A program made the position numbers and the translations under genes. A DNA stretch of 64,000 nucleotides from Saprospiraceae bacterium (GTDB lineage: Bacteria > Bacteroidota > Bacteroidia > Chitinophagales > Saprospiraceae): NCBI GenBank assembly GCA_027488935.1, contig JAIYAP010000003.1, positions 147,753 to 211,752 on the forward strand. The letters are read 5' to 3'. How positions within the stretch are numbered: the first letter of the stretch is position 1; each line of letters opens with the position of its first letter. This document shows positions 9,055 through 16,907 of the stretch, one piece after another. Under the pieces are notes generated by a model. That model ran no database searches. It saw only the letters and a program-made list of their open reading frames with translations, and had not been told where the DNA came from.

Positions 9055-10437
9055 ATGACACAAGAAGAACTACAAGGCAAAATTTCCAAAATGGAAAGCG
9101 GCCTGAAATCCGGTGCAATCCCGGAGGGCGCTCGCGCTAGCGTGGAAGCCGCTTTAAAAACGGCTAAAGCAGAACTTGAAAAAATGTCAAGTGCTGCACC
9201 TGCTGAACCTGCTCCTGCCAACGATCCAGTACCCAAAGCAAAGCCAGGTCCAAAAGCCCGTGAAAAACGTGCAAAAAAGAAGGCTGCCCCATTTACCGGC
9301 AAGGCGGTTGATCGTGATGGCAACGAAATTGAGGTAGGCGATATGGTTGAAGTACTTGTCAAAGGCGAAACATTTGATGCCCAGGTAATCAACTTGAAAA
9401 AGGTTGAAGGCGGCGGCCACCAGGTACGCTACAAAGATGCTTCCGGAAAGGTGAAAACGCCCATGCTTCAGCCCGGTGCAATCATGCTGAAAACCAAAGG
9501 CGCTGGTGTACTCGACATTAAAAAGCCAATGCCGGCAGATAAGGTAAAAAAGGCAGAAACGCATGATCGCGTAGACTGTGAAGACAATCAAAACATCTTG
9601 ATCACGCCTGAGGGCATTGTAGAAATTGACGTACCCAACGTCGCGGATCCAGCAAAAGGCGACCGCATTTTGGCGCATCCCGATGGAACCCCAATTGCAG
9701 TAATTGAAGGCGCTGAAAAAGGAAAGCATTTCAAGAAAACCAAAGAAGTAAAAACGAGCACAGACAAAAAAGGTCAGGTTAAAATTGACATCGAGGACGC
9801 ACCGGAGGATGCAGCCAAACAAAAAGATAACGACGATAAAACAAAATACACCAAGGTGAAGGCTAAAAAGCCTACCGGCAAGTGTGAGTTTACCCGCGAA
9901 CAAGCCAAGTCACCATCGCTCATGACATTCCTGGAAGGCATGCGTATGATGTGGCATGATGGTGAGAGTAAGGACAAGATTGTAGGCGTGTACTACATTC
10001 GTGAAACGAATAAAATTGTGCTCAAAATTAAGGTGTATGACTTTTTGGACCTTTTTGGCACCATGAAATACTTTGCCGTATGCCCTGAATCGGGCAAATT
10101 GACAAAGCACGAAAAGCCCGTGCGCGGTACCTATTCCGTCCTGCTTGGTGAAGATGCAATGAAGGAATATTACCGACACCCATTTAGCGCATCTTGTAAG
10201 CGCGTAAGCCGTGCACTGTACGTCGAGTGTTACAAAAACGGCGCATGCAGCACAGAAAAGCAGCAGCGGTTGTACCAAATTTTTGCACAGAAATGCAGCC
10301 GAAAAGAAAACGAGTACAGCCGCGAATACATGAAGTACGCGCATGCCAAAACCGCTGAAAAGTGGGATGGCTACACTGGCAAAAAAACCTACTCGCAGAT
10401 TTTCAAAGAAGTCCTTGCAGATTTGCGCAAGGCATAA
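9055..10437 (+). CDS. Hypothetical protein, 460 aa, with helical N-terminus, basic linker and SH3-like segment
   Basis: An N-terminal helix (residues 1-45) is followed by a linker of Ala, Pro and Lys with a very basic patch (residues 55-80). A beta-rich stretch at about 85-150 (VGDMVEVLVKGETF) has the look of a Tudor/KOW/SH3-type barrel. Charged, low-complexity sequence follows to about 285, then a C-terminal domain with conserved-looking cysteines. The basic linker and barrel suggest nucleic-acid binding, which is inference only. The 42-nt leader contains three copies of a short AAACCACAT-type repeat. Confidence 0.65.
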   Translation: MTQEELQGKISKMESGLKSGAIPEGARASVEAALKTAKAELEKMSSAAPAEPAPANDPVPKAKPGPKAREKRAKKKAAPFTGKAVDRDGNEIEVGDMVEVLVKGETFDAQVINLKKVEGGGHQVRYKDASGKVKTPMLQPGAIMLKTKGAGVLDIKKPMPADKVKKAETHDRVDCEDNQNILITPEGIVEIDVPNVADPAKGDRILAHPDGTPIAVIEGAEKGKHFKKTKEVKTSTDKKGQVKIDIEDAPEDAAKQKDNDDKTKYTKVKAKKPTGKCEFTREQAKSPSLMTFLEGMRMMWHDGESKDKIVGVYYIRETNKIVLKIKVYDFLDLFGTMKYFAVCPESGKLTKHEKPVRGTYSVLLGEDAMKEYYRHPFSASCKRVSRALYVECYKNGACSTEKQQRLYQIFAQKCSRKENEYSREYMKYAHAKTAEKWDGYTGKKTYSQIFKEVLADLRKA

Positions 10438-10449
10438 ACCCTGAAACCA

Positions 10450-10512
10450 ATGCTTATACTTTCGATTGTGCTGGTAGTTGTTTCTATGTTTAAGGACGAT
10501 CTTTCAAAATGA
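10450..10512 (+). CDS. Possible 20-residue membrane peptide
   Basis: ATG at 10450 opens a 20-residue frame that is almost entirely hydrophobic (LILSIVLVVVS) and ends in a short charged tail, ending at TGA 10512. It lies in the 100-nt gap between the 460-residue protein and the muramidase. The composition fits one membrane helix, and such peptides occur beside phage lysis genes, but the frame is short enough to be chance. Confidence 0.3.
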   Translation: MLILSIVLVVVSMFKDDLSK

Positions 10513-10539
10513 AACCCACCACTAAACCAACCTCAAAAA

Positions 10540-11253
10540 ATGAGTTTTTTCAGTGATATATTGAAACAAAAGATATTTGACGCTGAGCGCGAATATCAAG
10601 AAGATGTACTTGATGAAGGTAATAAAACCCGATGTGGCACATTTTCAGGCACCAAGTTCGGTATAACGCCAAATGCCTGGCAAAACTATACCGGAGTGAA
10701 ATGTCCTGACAAGGCTACCATGCAGGCGATTACCTTTGAACAGGCAGTTAAATTCATGAACTGGTATGGCAAGTTTTACCGTGTTTGGGAAATAGCCGAT
10801 CAGGATTTTGCCGAATTGGTATTCAATTCATTTTATGGAAATCCAACAGAAGCGGCAAAAACGCTCCAACAAGTATTGAATACGCGAAACTACCGTCTTG
10901 CAGAGGACGGCATTATGGGCAGCCGAACTATTGCGGCCGTAAATGTTGAAGCAAGTAAGGATAAGGTAGGCTTATACAACCAATATCGCCAGGCTTGGGC
11001 CGACTATCTTGCCAGTATTGGCAGCATAAGATTTGGTGTTGGCTGGAAAAACCGTATGGATACCTATTTCCCACCGATCATCGAACAACCGGATTATGTG
11101 CAACCTTCCGCACCCAAAAAGTATGGATGGGAGTTGTTCAAAGCTCGCTTATCGGGAGCGCTTAAAAGCCGAACTGATGCCATTTGGGTGTTTGGTAGCC
11201 TCATTGGTTTAGGGATGGTTGTTGTTGCTGTTCGAATGAATGCAAAAAAATAG
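10540..11253 (+). CDS. GH108-type muramidase with peptidoglycan-binding and C-terminal membrane helix
   Basis: Predicted N-acetylmuramidase that cuts the peptidoglycan glycan chain. The N-terminal part follows the glycoside hydrolase 108 pattern, with the likely catalytic glutamate at residue 16 (AEREY) and the conserved TKFGIT-type segment near residue 40. A peptidoglycan-binding region (EDGIMGSRT) sits around residues 120-135. Unlike a soluble endolysin, it ends in a hydrophobic helix (about residues 213-231) followed by a basic tail, so it is probably held at the inner membrane. The gene for an M15 peptidase follows after 3 nt, giving a two-enzyme wall-degrading unit. Confidence 0.75.
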   Translation: MSFFSDILKQKIFDAEREYQEDVLDEGNKTRCGTFSGTKFGITPNAWQNYTGVKCPDKATMQAITFEQAVKFMNWYGKFYRVWEIADQDFAELVFNSFYGNPTEAAKTLQQVLNTRNYRLAEDGIMGSRTIAAVNVEASKDKVGLYNQYRQAWADYLASIGSIRFGVGWKNRMDTYFPPIIEQPDYVQPSAPKKYGWELFKARLSGALKSRTDAIWVFGSLIGLGMVVVAVRMNAKK

Positions 11254-11256
11254 ATC

Positions 11257-11895
11257 ATGCTAAAAGGCATTTTAAAAAACCAAAAAATTCAATTAACCCT
11301 GTTTGCCATCGCGTCAATCGCGTCAATTATTGCTACTTGGTTCCTATACCGCCGATTATTCCGGGATGGTATAGGAGCCACTGGCTATTTTGACGATGAG
11401 GGAGGCCTTGGCGACGAAATAACAGAAGATATGGCAAAATATCCCACTTACGGGCAACAGCCCGTTATTCTCGACCATTTCAAAATCAGTGAATTTGACA
11501 GCCCTGATGCGCCTGGTTCTGGTAATAAGATGCGTGTACAGTTTCTTATGATGTACAACGCGGCCAGAAACAAAGCGGGCATCCCCTTTGTAATCAATAG
11601 TGGATATCGCACAACGGCTCACAATATCCAAGTAGGAGGCGTTCCTAAATCGTCGCATACTCGGGGATGGGCAGCCGATACAAAAGCTTTGACTATTGAT
11701 CAACAGGCTGCAATCGTACGCGCTGGACGTGAAGCGGGATTTACGCGGTTTGGTATCTACAAGACATTCATCCACATGGATTGTGATCCGGCCAAAAAAA
11801 TGAACGTTGCTTGGTATGGGAAAAACACGAATGTTGTAGCCAAAGGAGGCGATTTTGTGAAAGCAGGATTCCCGTTTGATCCATTTACGGTATAA
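11257..11895 (+). CDS. M15-family peptidase with N-terminal membrane anchor
   Basis: A 212-residue zinc peptidase of the M15 (D-Ala-D-Ala carboxypeptidase / L-Ala-D-Glu endopeptidase) type. The zinc ligands are visible: His134 and Asp141 in SSHTRGWAAD, and His173 with Asp175 in HMD. Residues 12-30 form one membrane helix, so the catalytic domain should face the periplasm. It closes the + strand operon and is paired with the muramidase. Phage endolysins of this type are common, but a wall-remodelling role in DNA transfer is equally possible. Confidence 0.8.
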   Translation: MLKGILKNQKIQLTLFAIASIASIIATWFLYRRLFRDGIGATGYFDDEGGLGDEITEDMAKYPTYGQQPVILDHFKISEFDSPDAPGSGNKMRVQFLMMYNAARNKAGIPFVINSGYRTTAHNIQVGGVPKSSHTRGWAADTKALTIDQQAAIVRAGREAGFTRFGIYKTFIHMDCDPAKKMNVAWYGKNTNVVAKGGDFVKAGFPFDPFTV

Positions 11896-11913
11896 TAAAA
11901 AATATAATTATAA

Positions 11914-11945
11914 TTTGTATGATTCCATGTAACACATTATATTTG
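11914..11945 (+). promoter_or_regulatory. Consensus Bacteroidota promoter without a gene
   Basis: TTTG at 11914-11917, a 20-nt spacer, and TATATTTG at 11938-11945 match both consensus elements of a Bacteroidota housekeeping promoter. No gene follows on this strand: a terminator begins 38 nt later. Confidence 0.6.
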
Positions 11946-11949
11946 TGTC

Positions 11950-12018
11950 ATTCATGAGATTATATACAATTGGAAAACACAGCGCCCGACAGGTAAAGAC
12001 CTGGCGGGCGTTTCCTTT
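11950..12018 (+). ncRNA. Candidate small RNA (about 65-70 nt)
   Basis: The interval between a consensus promoter and a strong intrinsic terminator would give a transcript of about 65-70 nt. It lies between the peptidase gene and the convergent regulator gene and its 3' end meets the 3' end of that regulator. A 24-codon frame (ATG 11954) exists but runs through the terminator stem, so I favour RNA. No known family is recognised. Confidence 0.35.
11983..12018 (+). terminator. Intrinsic terminator
   Basis: Two 12-base arms (11983-11994 and 11999-12010) pair except for one mismatch around an AAAG loop. A T-rich tract (TTTCCTTTTTT) follows. It can end both the wall-hydrolase operon and the putative small RNA. 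Confidence 0.75.
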
Positions 12019-12019
12019 T

Positions 12020-12544
12020 TTATTCTAAGCGAAAGGATACCGTCCCTACGCTAGTTTTTACTATATGATTTTGAGTATCAATGCCCACCATTACCGATAT
12101 TAGTAGGTACAGTGGCGTTTGCATGTATAGCCAAGATTTTCGGGCTATTTTGCCCGAGCTGTACCCCGCAATTTCGGCAATAGCGCTCCATGGAACGTTA
12201 CCATGAAGGTACCTCCGTTCCATATCTTCAGATCCTTCCTTTAAAATCGAAGGCTTCATCTCCTCTAAAAAAATATCAACTTGTTGGGTGGTAACTAAAC
12301 CCGATTCAATACTAAATCCAGGGACAGATAGACTTTGTGTTTTTGTGAGCACCATTAACTTTAGCACATCTTCTACACTAAATCGGTCTTTGTGTAGCGC
12401 CCGGTGTACGCTGCTTTTGTTCGCGTATCCCAACGGTTCAGCCGCATCGGACATGCTTACACCTGTGTCAAGCATTGCATTTCGGACAGCACTTTGTAGT
12501 TCCGATACTATATGCATTATTTGCAATATATTTGTTTGTTTCAT
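12020..12544 (-). CDS. Putative HTH transcriptional regulator
   Basis: A 174-residue protein. Residues about 28-60 (VSMSDAAEPLGYANKSSVHRA) read as a helix-turn-helix of the XRE type, and a second possible helix-turn-helix lies near residue 115-135 (WSAIAEIAGYSSGKIAR). No signal peptide is clear. It sits 45 nt downstream of the integrase on the same strand and could be the element's repressor or an excision regulator. It has its own promoter boxes just upstream. The exact family is not recognised. Confidence 0.55.
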   Translation of the reverse strand: MKQTNILQIMHIVSELQSAVRNAMLDTGVSMSDAAEPLGYANKSSVHRALHKDRFSVEDVLKLMVLTKTQSLSVPGFSIESGLVTTQQVDIFLEEMKPSILKEGSEDMERRYLHGNVPWSAIAEIAGYSSGKIARKSWLYMQTPLYLLISVMVGIDTQNHIVKTSVGTVSFRLE

Positions 12545-12551
12545 CTTTTGC

Positions 12552-12583
12552 CAAATGTACCCACGAAAGGTTACACAAATATA
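12552..12583 (-). promoter_or_regulatory. Promoter of the element-1 regulator
   Basis: On the - strand TATATTTG (12583-12576) is followed after 16 nt by TACATTTG (12559-12552). The first may be a separate -7 box or supply TTTG as the -33 element. Only 7 nt separate the second box from the ATG at 12544, so its transcript would have almost no leader. Confidence 0.45.
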
Positions 12584-12588
12584 AGGTT

Positions 12589-13782
12589 TTATTTTAACTC
12601 CATAGATGCAACGGCATCATAGAATTTTCTGATACTATCCAGCGCCTTACGTTCGGCGTAAATTTCAGACACTTCGGTGGACTTAATCCCTAGGATATTT
12701 TTCACATCGTCACGATCCATGGCGCGGTCATTAATGATAATTTCACCAGCAAAGTGACGGCCGTAATGTGATGTGATAGGTCTACCAATAACCAATACGG
12801 AAATAGCCTGTAATTGAGCTATGAAGTTATTGTAAGTTGATCGCTTCAACAAATAACCATCTTGCTGAAAATCTAGCAAATTTTCAGCATCCCATTGGGT
12901 AATGGGCACCACCGCTGCGGTTTTCGTCTTTTTTTTGGGCTTTATAAAGTAACGATACATAACGCCATCTACCTCTTCCTGTGTGTAATGCTGTTTTTGA
13001 ATAAGCATACTTTCACTCCAACGCGCGCCACGGCAACAAATGAAAAAGCATTTCAGTGTTTCCTTTTCATTATCAGTTGCTTTTTGCATAAAATAGTCTT
13101 TTAACAGCAAGTATTCATTAACCGTAATCTGCTTTTTATCAGACAAGCGGTTTATTTTTAAGGTTCTTTCAAAAGGGTTTTTTATATCTATTTGTTCTGA
13201 TTTTAGCACTTTGTTAAATACTACTTTTATATTCCTACAATATTGGGCAGCGATGTTATCATTATGCTTTTCAGTCAATATGCTCATAAAATTGGTAACA
13301 TCTTGATTTTTTATATCAAAGATTGAAGTGTTGCCTAAAATATTAATATAGGCTTTAACAGCAACCTTATACGCCTTATGGGTTGCCTTGCTAATGATTC
13401 CTTGAGATTTCTCTTCATCCAACACTTTGACAAAACTTTCGTAGAGCATGATAGGTGGCTTTTCTTCACCAGATAAAAAAGCCTTGAATGTTTGAAACGA
13501 AAACTGTTTTTTATCATCTGACATTTTTAAAACTGCCAGCGTTGCTTGCTCAAGCAAGTTATTCAAAGCCATGTTTATACGTGCAGCACTTTCCCCGCCT
13601 AACATTGCTGACCTGGAACGAACTTTTGTTGCAATGGGATCCCAATCTTTTTCAAGTACCTTAAAGCCAGTACTTATGTAGTTTGTCTTATAGTTATGTG
13701 CATATCGAATGTATAGCACCTTCCTCCCGTAACGATCTTTACGGCCATGCAACACAATGGTAACGGTAGGTAACTGTTTCAT
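12589..13782 (-). CDS. Tyrosine recombinase (integrase) of element 1
   Basis: A site-specific recombinase of about 397 residues with a Bacteroidota-type N-terminal arm-binding region, a SAM-like core-binding domain (about 110-210) and a C-terminal catalytic domain. Catalytic residues counted from the GTG at 13785 are Arg255 (GARWSE), His340-x-x-Arg343 (SHYGRH) and the nucleophile Tyr376 (EIYAE), so it looks intact. ATG 13782 is preferred to the GTG one codon earlier. Its position at the chromosome side marks the right end of the element. Confidence 0.88.
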   Translation of the reverse strand: MKQLPTVTIVLHGRKDRYGRKVLYIRYAHNYKTNYISTGFKVLEKDWDPIATKVRSRSAMLGGESAARINMALNNLLEQATLAVLKMSDDKKQFSFQTFKAFLSGEEKPPIMLYESFVKVLDEEKSQGIISKATHKAYKVAVKAYINILGNTSIFDIKNQDVTNFMSILTEKHNDNIAAQYCRNIKVVFNKVLKSEQIDIKNPFERTLKINRLSDKKQITVNEYLLLKDYFMQKATDNEKETLKCFFICCRGARWSESMLIQKQHYTQEEVDGVMYRYFIKPKKKTKTAAVVPITQWDAENLLDFQQDGYLLKRSTYNNFIAQLQAISVLVIGRPITSHYGRHFAGEIIINDRAMDRDDVKNILGIKSTEVSEIYAERKALDSIRKFYDAVASMELK

Positions 13783-13785
13783 CAC

Positions 13786-13955
13786 CAGTCAATAAATTGG
13801 TAAAGAATATAATAGGCAATAGCGCCTAATAAAACCCACAAGACAAAAGAAAATGCAAAAATACCAATAAACGGCCTGATAAAACGAGATAAACGGCCAA
13901 TTATGAAAAAAAAAAAATAATATCCTGTTAACCTTCGAATGCATACGAATTGCCG
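13786..13955. other. Intergenic junction between element 1 and chromosome
   Basis: About 170 nt between the integrase start and the nrnA promoter. It contains a homopolymer of 12 A at 13906-13917 and, on the - strand, a hydrophobic reading frame of about 45 codons without ATG or GTG start. The element's att site is expected here, but no partner repeat can be seen because the left end is outside the window. Confidence 0.4.
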
Positions 13956-13963
13956 TACTTTTG
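13956..13963 (+). promoter_or_regulatory. -7 promoter box of the nrnA operon
   Basis: TACTTTTG matches TAnnTTTG. A weak -33 candidate (TTCG at 13934-13937) lies 18 nt upstream. The nrnA ATG is 64 nt downstream of the box. Confidence 0.5.
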
Positions 13964-14027
13964 CACGCTGCTAAAGCAATCGGCAGTTCAAATCAAAGCC
14001 CCATTCCACTCTTTCTTACCAGCAGCA

Positions 14028-15032
14028 ATGGAATTTTCTTCCGATTTATCGCAACTGATCCGTGTGCCACAAAATGTGGCCATTCTTTCGCACCGCAACC
14101 CCGACGGCGATGCGATCGGCAGTTCGCTTGCCATGCAACACTATTTGGCCCAATACGGCCATACTTCCCACGTAATTTTCCCTTCCGAATTTCCAGTAGA
14201 ATTTGAAGCCCTGCCCGGCGCAGAAGAGGTTTTGATCTGGGATATCCATACCGAGGAGTGCAAACACGTGCTGGCCAAGAAAAACCTGTTCATTTTCCTC
14301 GATTTTAATGCATATAACCGGATTGATCGCCTGGGCGATTACGTGAAAGACCTTCCAGGGTCGCGCATTATGATCGATCACCACTTGTATCCCGACCCGA
14401 TTGCGGACTTTATTTTCTCGGATACCGCCGCCAGCAGCACCTGCGAAATGGTGTATCAGTTTATCGTCGGCATGGGCGACCACATGAAAATTACGCCGAT
14501 GGTGGGCAAGTGCATTTACACCGGCTTGGTGACGGATACCGGCTCGTTCCGATATGCCACCAACCCCAATGTGTACCGCATCGCCGCTGACTTGGTGGAA
14601 CGCGGCACCGATGATACGGCCGTGCAGGATATGATTTTCAACTCCCAAACGGAAAAAAACCTGCGCCTGCTGGGTCATTGCCTGAGCAACCGCATGGAGT
14701 TTTACCCGGAATTTAGAACCGCGTTGATCTGGTTGTCTAAAAAAGATTATGAGCAGTTCAATATCCAACGTGGTGATACCGAGGGCATTGTAAATTATTT
14801 GCTCAGTGTGCGGGATGTCAAACTGGCGGCTTTTATCCACAACCAGCCTACGGTGGTCAAATTGAGTTTGCGCTCCAAAGGCGACCTGGATGTACAGGAA
14901 ATTTGCAAAAAACACTTCAACGGCGGGGGGCACAAAAATGCCTCGGGTGCCTATTCACATGAAAGCCTGAAAGCGACCATCGATAAGTTTAAAAATCTGT
15001 TGCCTGAATACAAAGAACAACTGCTAAAATGA
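14028..15032 (+). CDS. nrnA: Bifunctional oligoribonuclease/PAP phosphatase NrnA (DHH-DHHA1)
   Basis: A cytoplasmic manganese phosphoesterase that degrades short RNA oligonucleotides (and pAp in some homologues). The DHH domain shows HRNPDGDAIGSS, the LDFN aspartate, the signature DHH in MIDHHLYP, and TDTGSFRYA. The C-terminal DHHA1 domain ends in the RNA-binding GGGHKNASG. At 334 residues it has normal length. ATG 14028 is chosen because it follows the promoter and starts the conserved part; an upstream in-frame extension to 13950 would overlap the promoter. The ATGA overlap with the next gene indicates an operon with the FKBP genes. Confidence 0.92.
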   Translation: MEFSSDLSQLIRVPQNVAILSHRNPDGDAIGSSLAMQHYLAQYGHTSHVIFPSEFPVEFEALPGAEEVLIWDIHTEECKHVLAKKNLFIFLDFNAYNRIDRLGDYVKDLPGSRIMIDHHLYPDPIADFIFSDTAASSTCEMVYQFIVGMGDHMKITPMVGKCIYTGLVTDTGSFRYATNPNVYRIAADLVERGTDDTAVQDMIFNSQTEKNLRLLGHCLSNRMEFYPEFRTALIWLSKKDYEQFNIQRGDTEGIVNYLLSVRDVKLAAFIHNQPTVVKLSLRSKGDLDVQEICKKHFNGGGHKNASGAYSHESLKATIDKFKNLLPEYKEQLLK

Positions 15033-15892
15033 AATTAATTGTCCGTTTGCTGCCGGCTTTCATAGCCATTTTCCTGCTGATTCAGTCAGCCACTGCTCAA
15101 AACATCGTGAATACCGAACACGGGTACCGCTTTTTGAACCACACCAACCGTCCTGGACCAAAAGCAATGCCTGGCCAAACGATTGTGGTACACGTGGATA
15201 CCTGGGTGGGCGATTCCCTGATGGCCAATACCCGCTTGTTGGGCAGTCCACGTGAATACAAACTTTTTGAAAAGGACAAACTGCCGAAAGACCGTGTACC
15301 ACCGTTGTACGACGCCGTATTATTAATGACCGAAAGCGATAGCGGCACGGTTTACCAGGCCATCGACTCTACCATTCGCGCGGTTTTACCGCCAGAATTG
15401 AAAAGCCAAAAAGATGTGCGCTACAATATTTCCCTGATAAAAATTATCACGGCGGCACAATTGGAAGCAAAACAGGCCGAAAATGCGAAAAAACTGGAAA
15501 CAGTAAAAGCGCAATCCACCACTTTAGCCGCCGCTTATAAAGCAGGCACCCTGAAAGATTTGAAAAAAACGGCGAGTGGCTTGCAGTACATCGTACATGA
15601 GCAAGGTACGGGCGCACGTATTGTAGCCAACGAGGCTGTAAAAGCCCATTATTACGGCTGTCTTACCGATGGTAGCCCATTCGACAACTCTTTTGAACGC
15701 AACGAACCCTTGCCTTTCACGACCGGCATCGGCCAGATGATTGCAGGTTTTGATGAAGGCGCCCAATTGTTGAACCATGGCGGCCGCGTTACGTTGTTTA
15801 TCCCTTACCAACTCGCTTACGGCGAAGAAGGCACCCCGGGTGGCCCAATTCCTGCCAAAGCAGATTTGATTTTCTATATTGAAATGCAATAA
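15029..15892 (+). CDS. FKBP-type peptidyl-prolyl isomerase, secreted
   Basis: A 287-residue protein with a signal peptide (cleavage near Ala-Thr-Ala-Gln, residues 20-24). Residues about 30-150 look like a degenerate FKBP fold lacking the active-site residues. A helical linker leads to a complete C-terminal FKBP domain from about residue 175, with typical AHYYG, DGSPFDNS, GFDEG and IPYQLAYG segments. It should catalyse proline isomerisation in the periplasm. It overlaps nrnA by 4 nt and is followed 53 nt later by a paralogue. Confidence 0.88.
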   Translation: MKLIVRLLPAFIAIFLLIQSATAQNIVNTEHGYRFLNHTNRPGPKAMPGQTIVVHVDTWVGDSLMANTRLLGSPREYKLFEKDKLPKDRVPPLYDAVLLMTESDSGTVYQAIDSTIRAVLPPELKSQKDVRYNISLIKIITAAQLEAKQAENAKKLETVKAQSTTLAAAYKAGTLKDLKKTASGLQYIVHEQGTGARIVANEAVKAHYYGCLTDGSPFDNSFERNEPLPFTTGIGQMIAGFDEGAQLLNHGGRVTLFIPYQLAYGEEGTPGGPIPAKADLIFYIEMQ

Positions 15893-15945
15893 TTCGTTTC
15901 GGACATTGTCTGAAATCATTTTTTGACTAAACAATACAACAACTT

Positions 15946-16794
15946 ATGCGCATTCTTTTGCTGGCCTTTATTGGCTTTGCCCTGTTTCAAACTGCTTGTA
16001 CAGAAAAGGGTATCAAAACAGAACACGGCTTTCGGTTTATCAACCACACAAACCTGAAAGATGGTGTTAAACCACAGCCTGGCGACAAAGTACTCGTCAA
16101 CGTAACCACTTTTGTCGGCGACACCATCATGGGCAGCACCTGGAAAACAGGCGGTGCTCGTGAAATTTTGCTGTTTGAAAAAGATAAATTACCAAAACGT
16201 ATCCCACCTATTTACGATGCATTGTTGTTGATGGTAAAAGGGGATAGCGCTACAATTTATCAGGATTTGGACAGTATGATGATCGCCAGCTTGCCACCCG
16301 CTTTGAAAAAAGAAAAAGTAGCACGCTTCGAAGTAAGCCTCGTTGAAGTACTCAACAAAGAGGAACTTGCTAAAAAAGAAGAGGCTGCCAAAGCAAAAGG
16401 CATGGAAGTGCAAACGACCATCAACCAGATCTTAGCCGACTATAAAGCAAACAAACTGGGCGACCGTTTGAAAAAAACAGCTTCTGGCTTGGAATATGTA
16501 GTTCAAGAACAAGGCACTGGCACTCAAGTGAAATTGGGCGACAAAGTACCGACCAACTACTACGGTGTCTTGAAATCAGACGGTAAAATGTTTGACAACT
16601 CTTATGATCGTGGTGGCGCAACGCCTTTCACCGTGGGTCAAATGATCCCGGGCTTCGACGAAGGTTTGCAACTCATGAACCGTGGTGGCACCTACATCTT
16701 CTTTATTCCGTCAAAACTCGGATACGCTGACCAACCTGCTGGCGCGATTCCACCAAACTCGGATTTGGTATTTTTTGTAAATATCGAATCTTAG
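15946..16794 (+). CDS. FKBP-type peptidyl-prolyl isomerase lipoprotein
   Basis: A 282-residue paralogue of the preceding protein with the same two-domain plan: a degenerate FKBP-like half, a helical linker, and an intact C-terminal FKBP domain (TNYYG, GKMFDNS, GFDEG, IPSKLGYA). Here the leader ends in a lipobox (FQTAC, Cys18), so it is predicted to be a lipoprotein. The pair probably arose by tandem duplication with different anchoring of the copies. A strong terminator follows. Confidence 0.88.
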   Translation: MRILLLAFIGFALFQTACTEKGIKTEHGFRFINHTNLKDGVKPQPGDKVLVNVTTFVGDTIMGSTWKTGGAREILLFEKDKLPKRIPPIYDALLLMVKGDSATIYQDLDSMMIASLPPALKKEKVARFEVSLVEVLNKEELAKKEEAAKAKGMEVQTTINQILADYKANKLGDRLKKTASGLEYVVQEQGTGTQVKLGDKVPTNYYGVLKSDGKMFDNSYDRGGATPFTVGQMIPGFDEGLQLMNRGGTYIFFIPSKLGYADQPAGAIPPNSDLVFFVNIES

Positions 16795-16810
16795 TTTTAC
16801 AACATCCCGC

Positions 16811-16873
16811 GCCCGGATTTATACAACTGGTGCTTCCTAGCAAGTATCCGCTGTGTAAATCCGGGCTTTTTTA
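16811..16873 (+). terminator. Intrinsic terminator after the FKBP genes
   Basis: GCCCGGATTTA (from 16811) pairs with TAAATCCGGGC (ending 16866) and is followed by TTTTTT. The loop is long (over 25 nt). Confidence 0.7.
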
Positions 16874-16907
16874 TGTTCATCATCCCCAAAACCACCCGTT
16901 TCCAGAC

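Larger units (their letters stand above)
1..13790. mobile_element. Integrated element 1, right-hand part (left end outside window)
   Basis: A run of coupled + strand genes of mobile-element character (DNA methyltransferase, giant helicase, AAA+ ATPase, two cell-wall hydrolases) is followed by a - strand regulator and a tyrosine recombinase, directly before ordinary chromosomal genes. No capsid, terminase, portal or conjugation gene is visible, so the sequence does not say whether this is a prophage, a phage satellite or an integrative element. The right boundary should lie between the integrase start (13782) and nrnA (14028). I could not identify att repeats because the left end is missing. 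Confidence 0.6.

Noticed and set aside
13782..13925. Hydrophobic - strand frame ending at the integrase start (TGATG)
   Set aside because: It has no ATG, GTG or usable TTG start and begins in a 12-T tract; a homopolymer error could hide a start, but I cannot support a gene.
14046..14933. Long - strand frame (295 codons) antisense to nrnA
   Set aside because: It lies wholly opposite a confident conserved gene and its product has no recognisable motif or normal composition.
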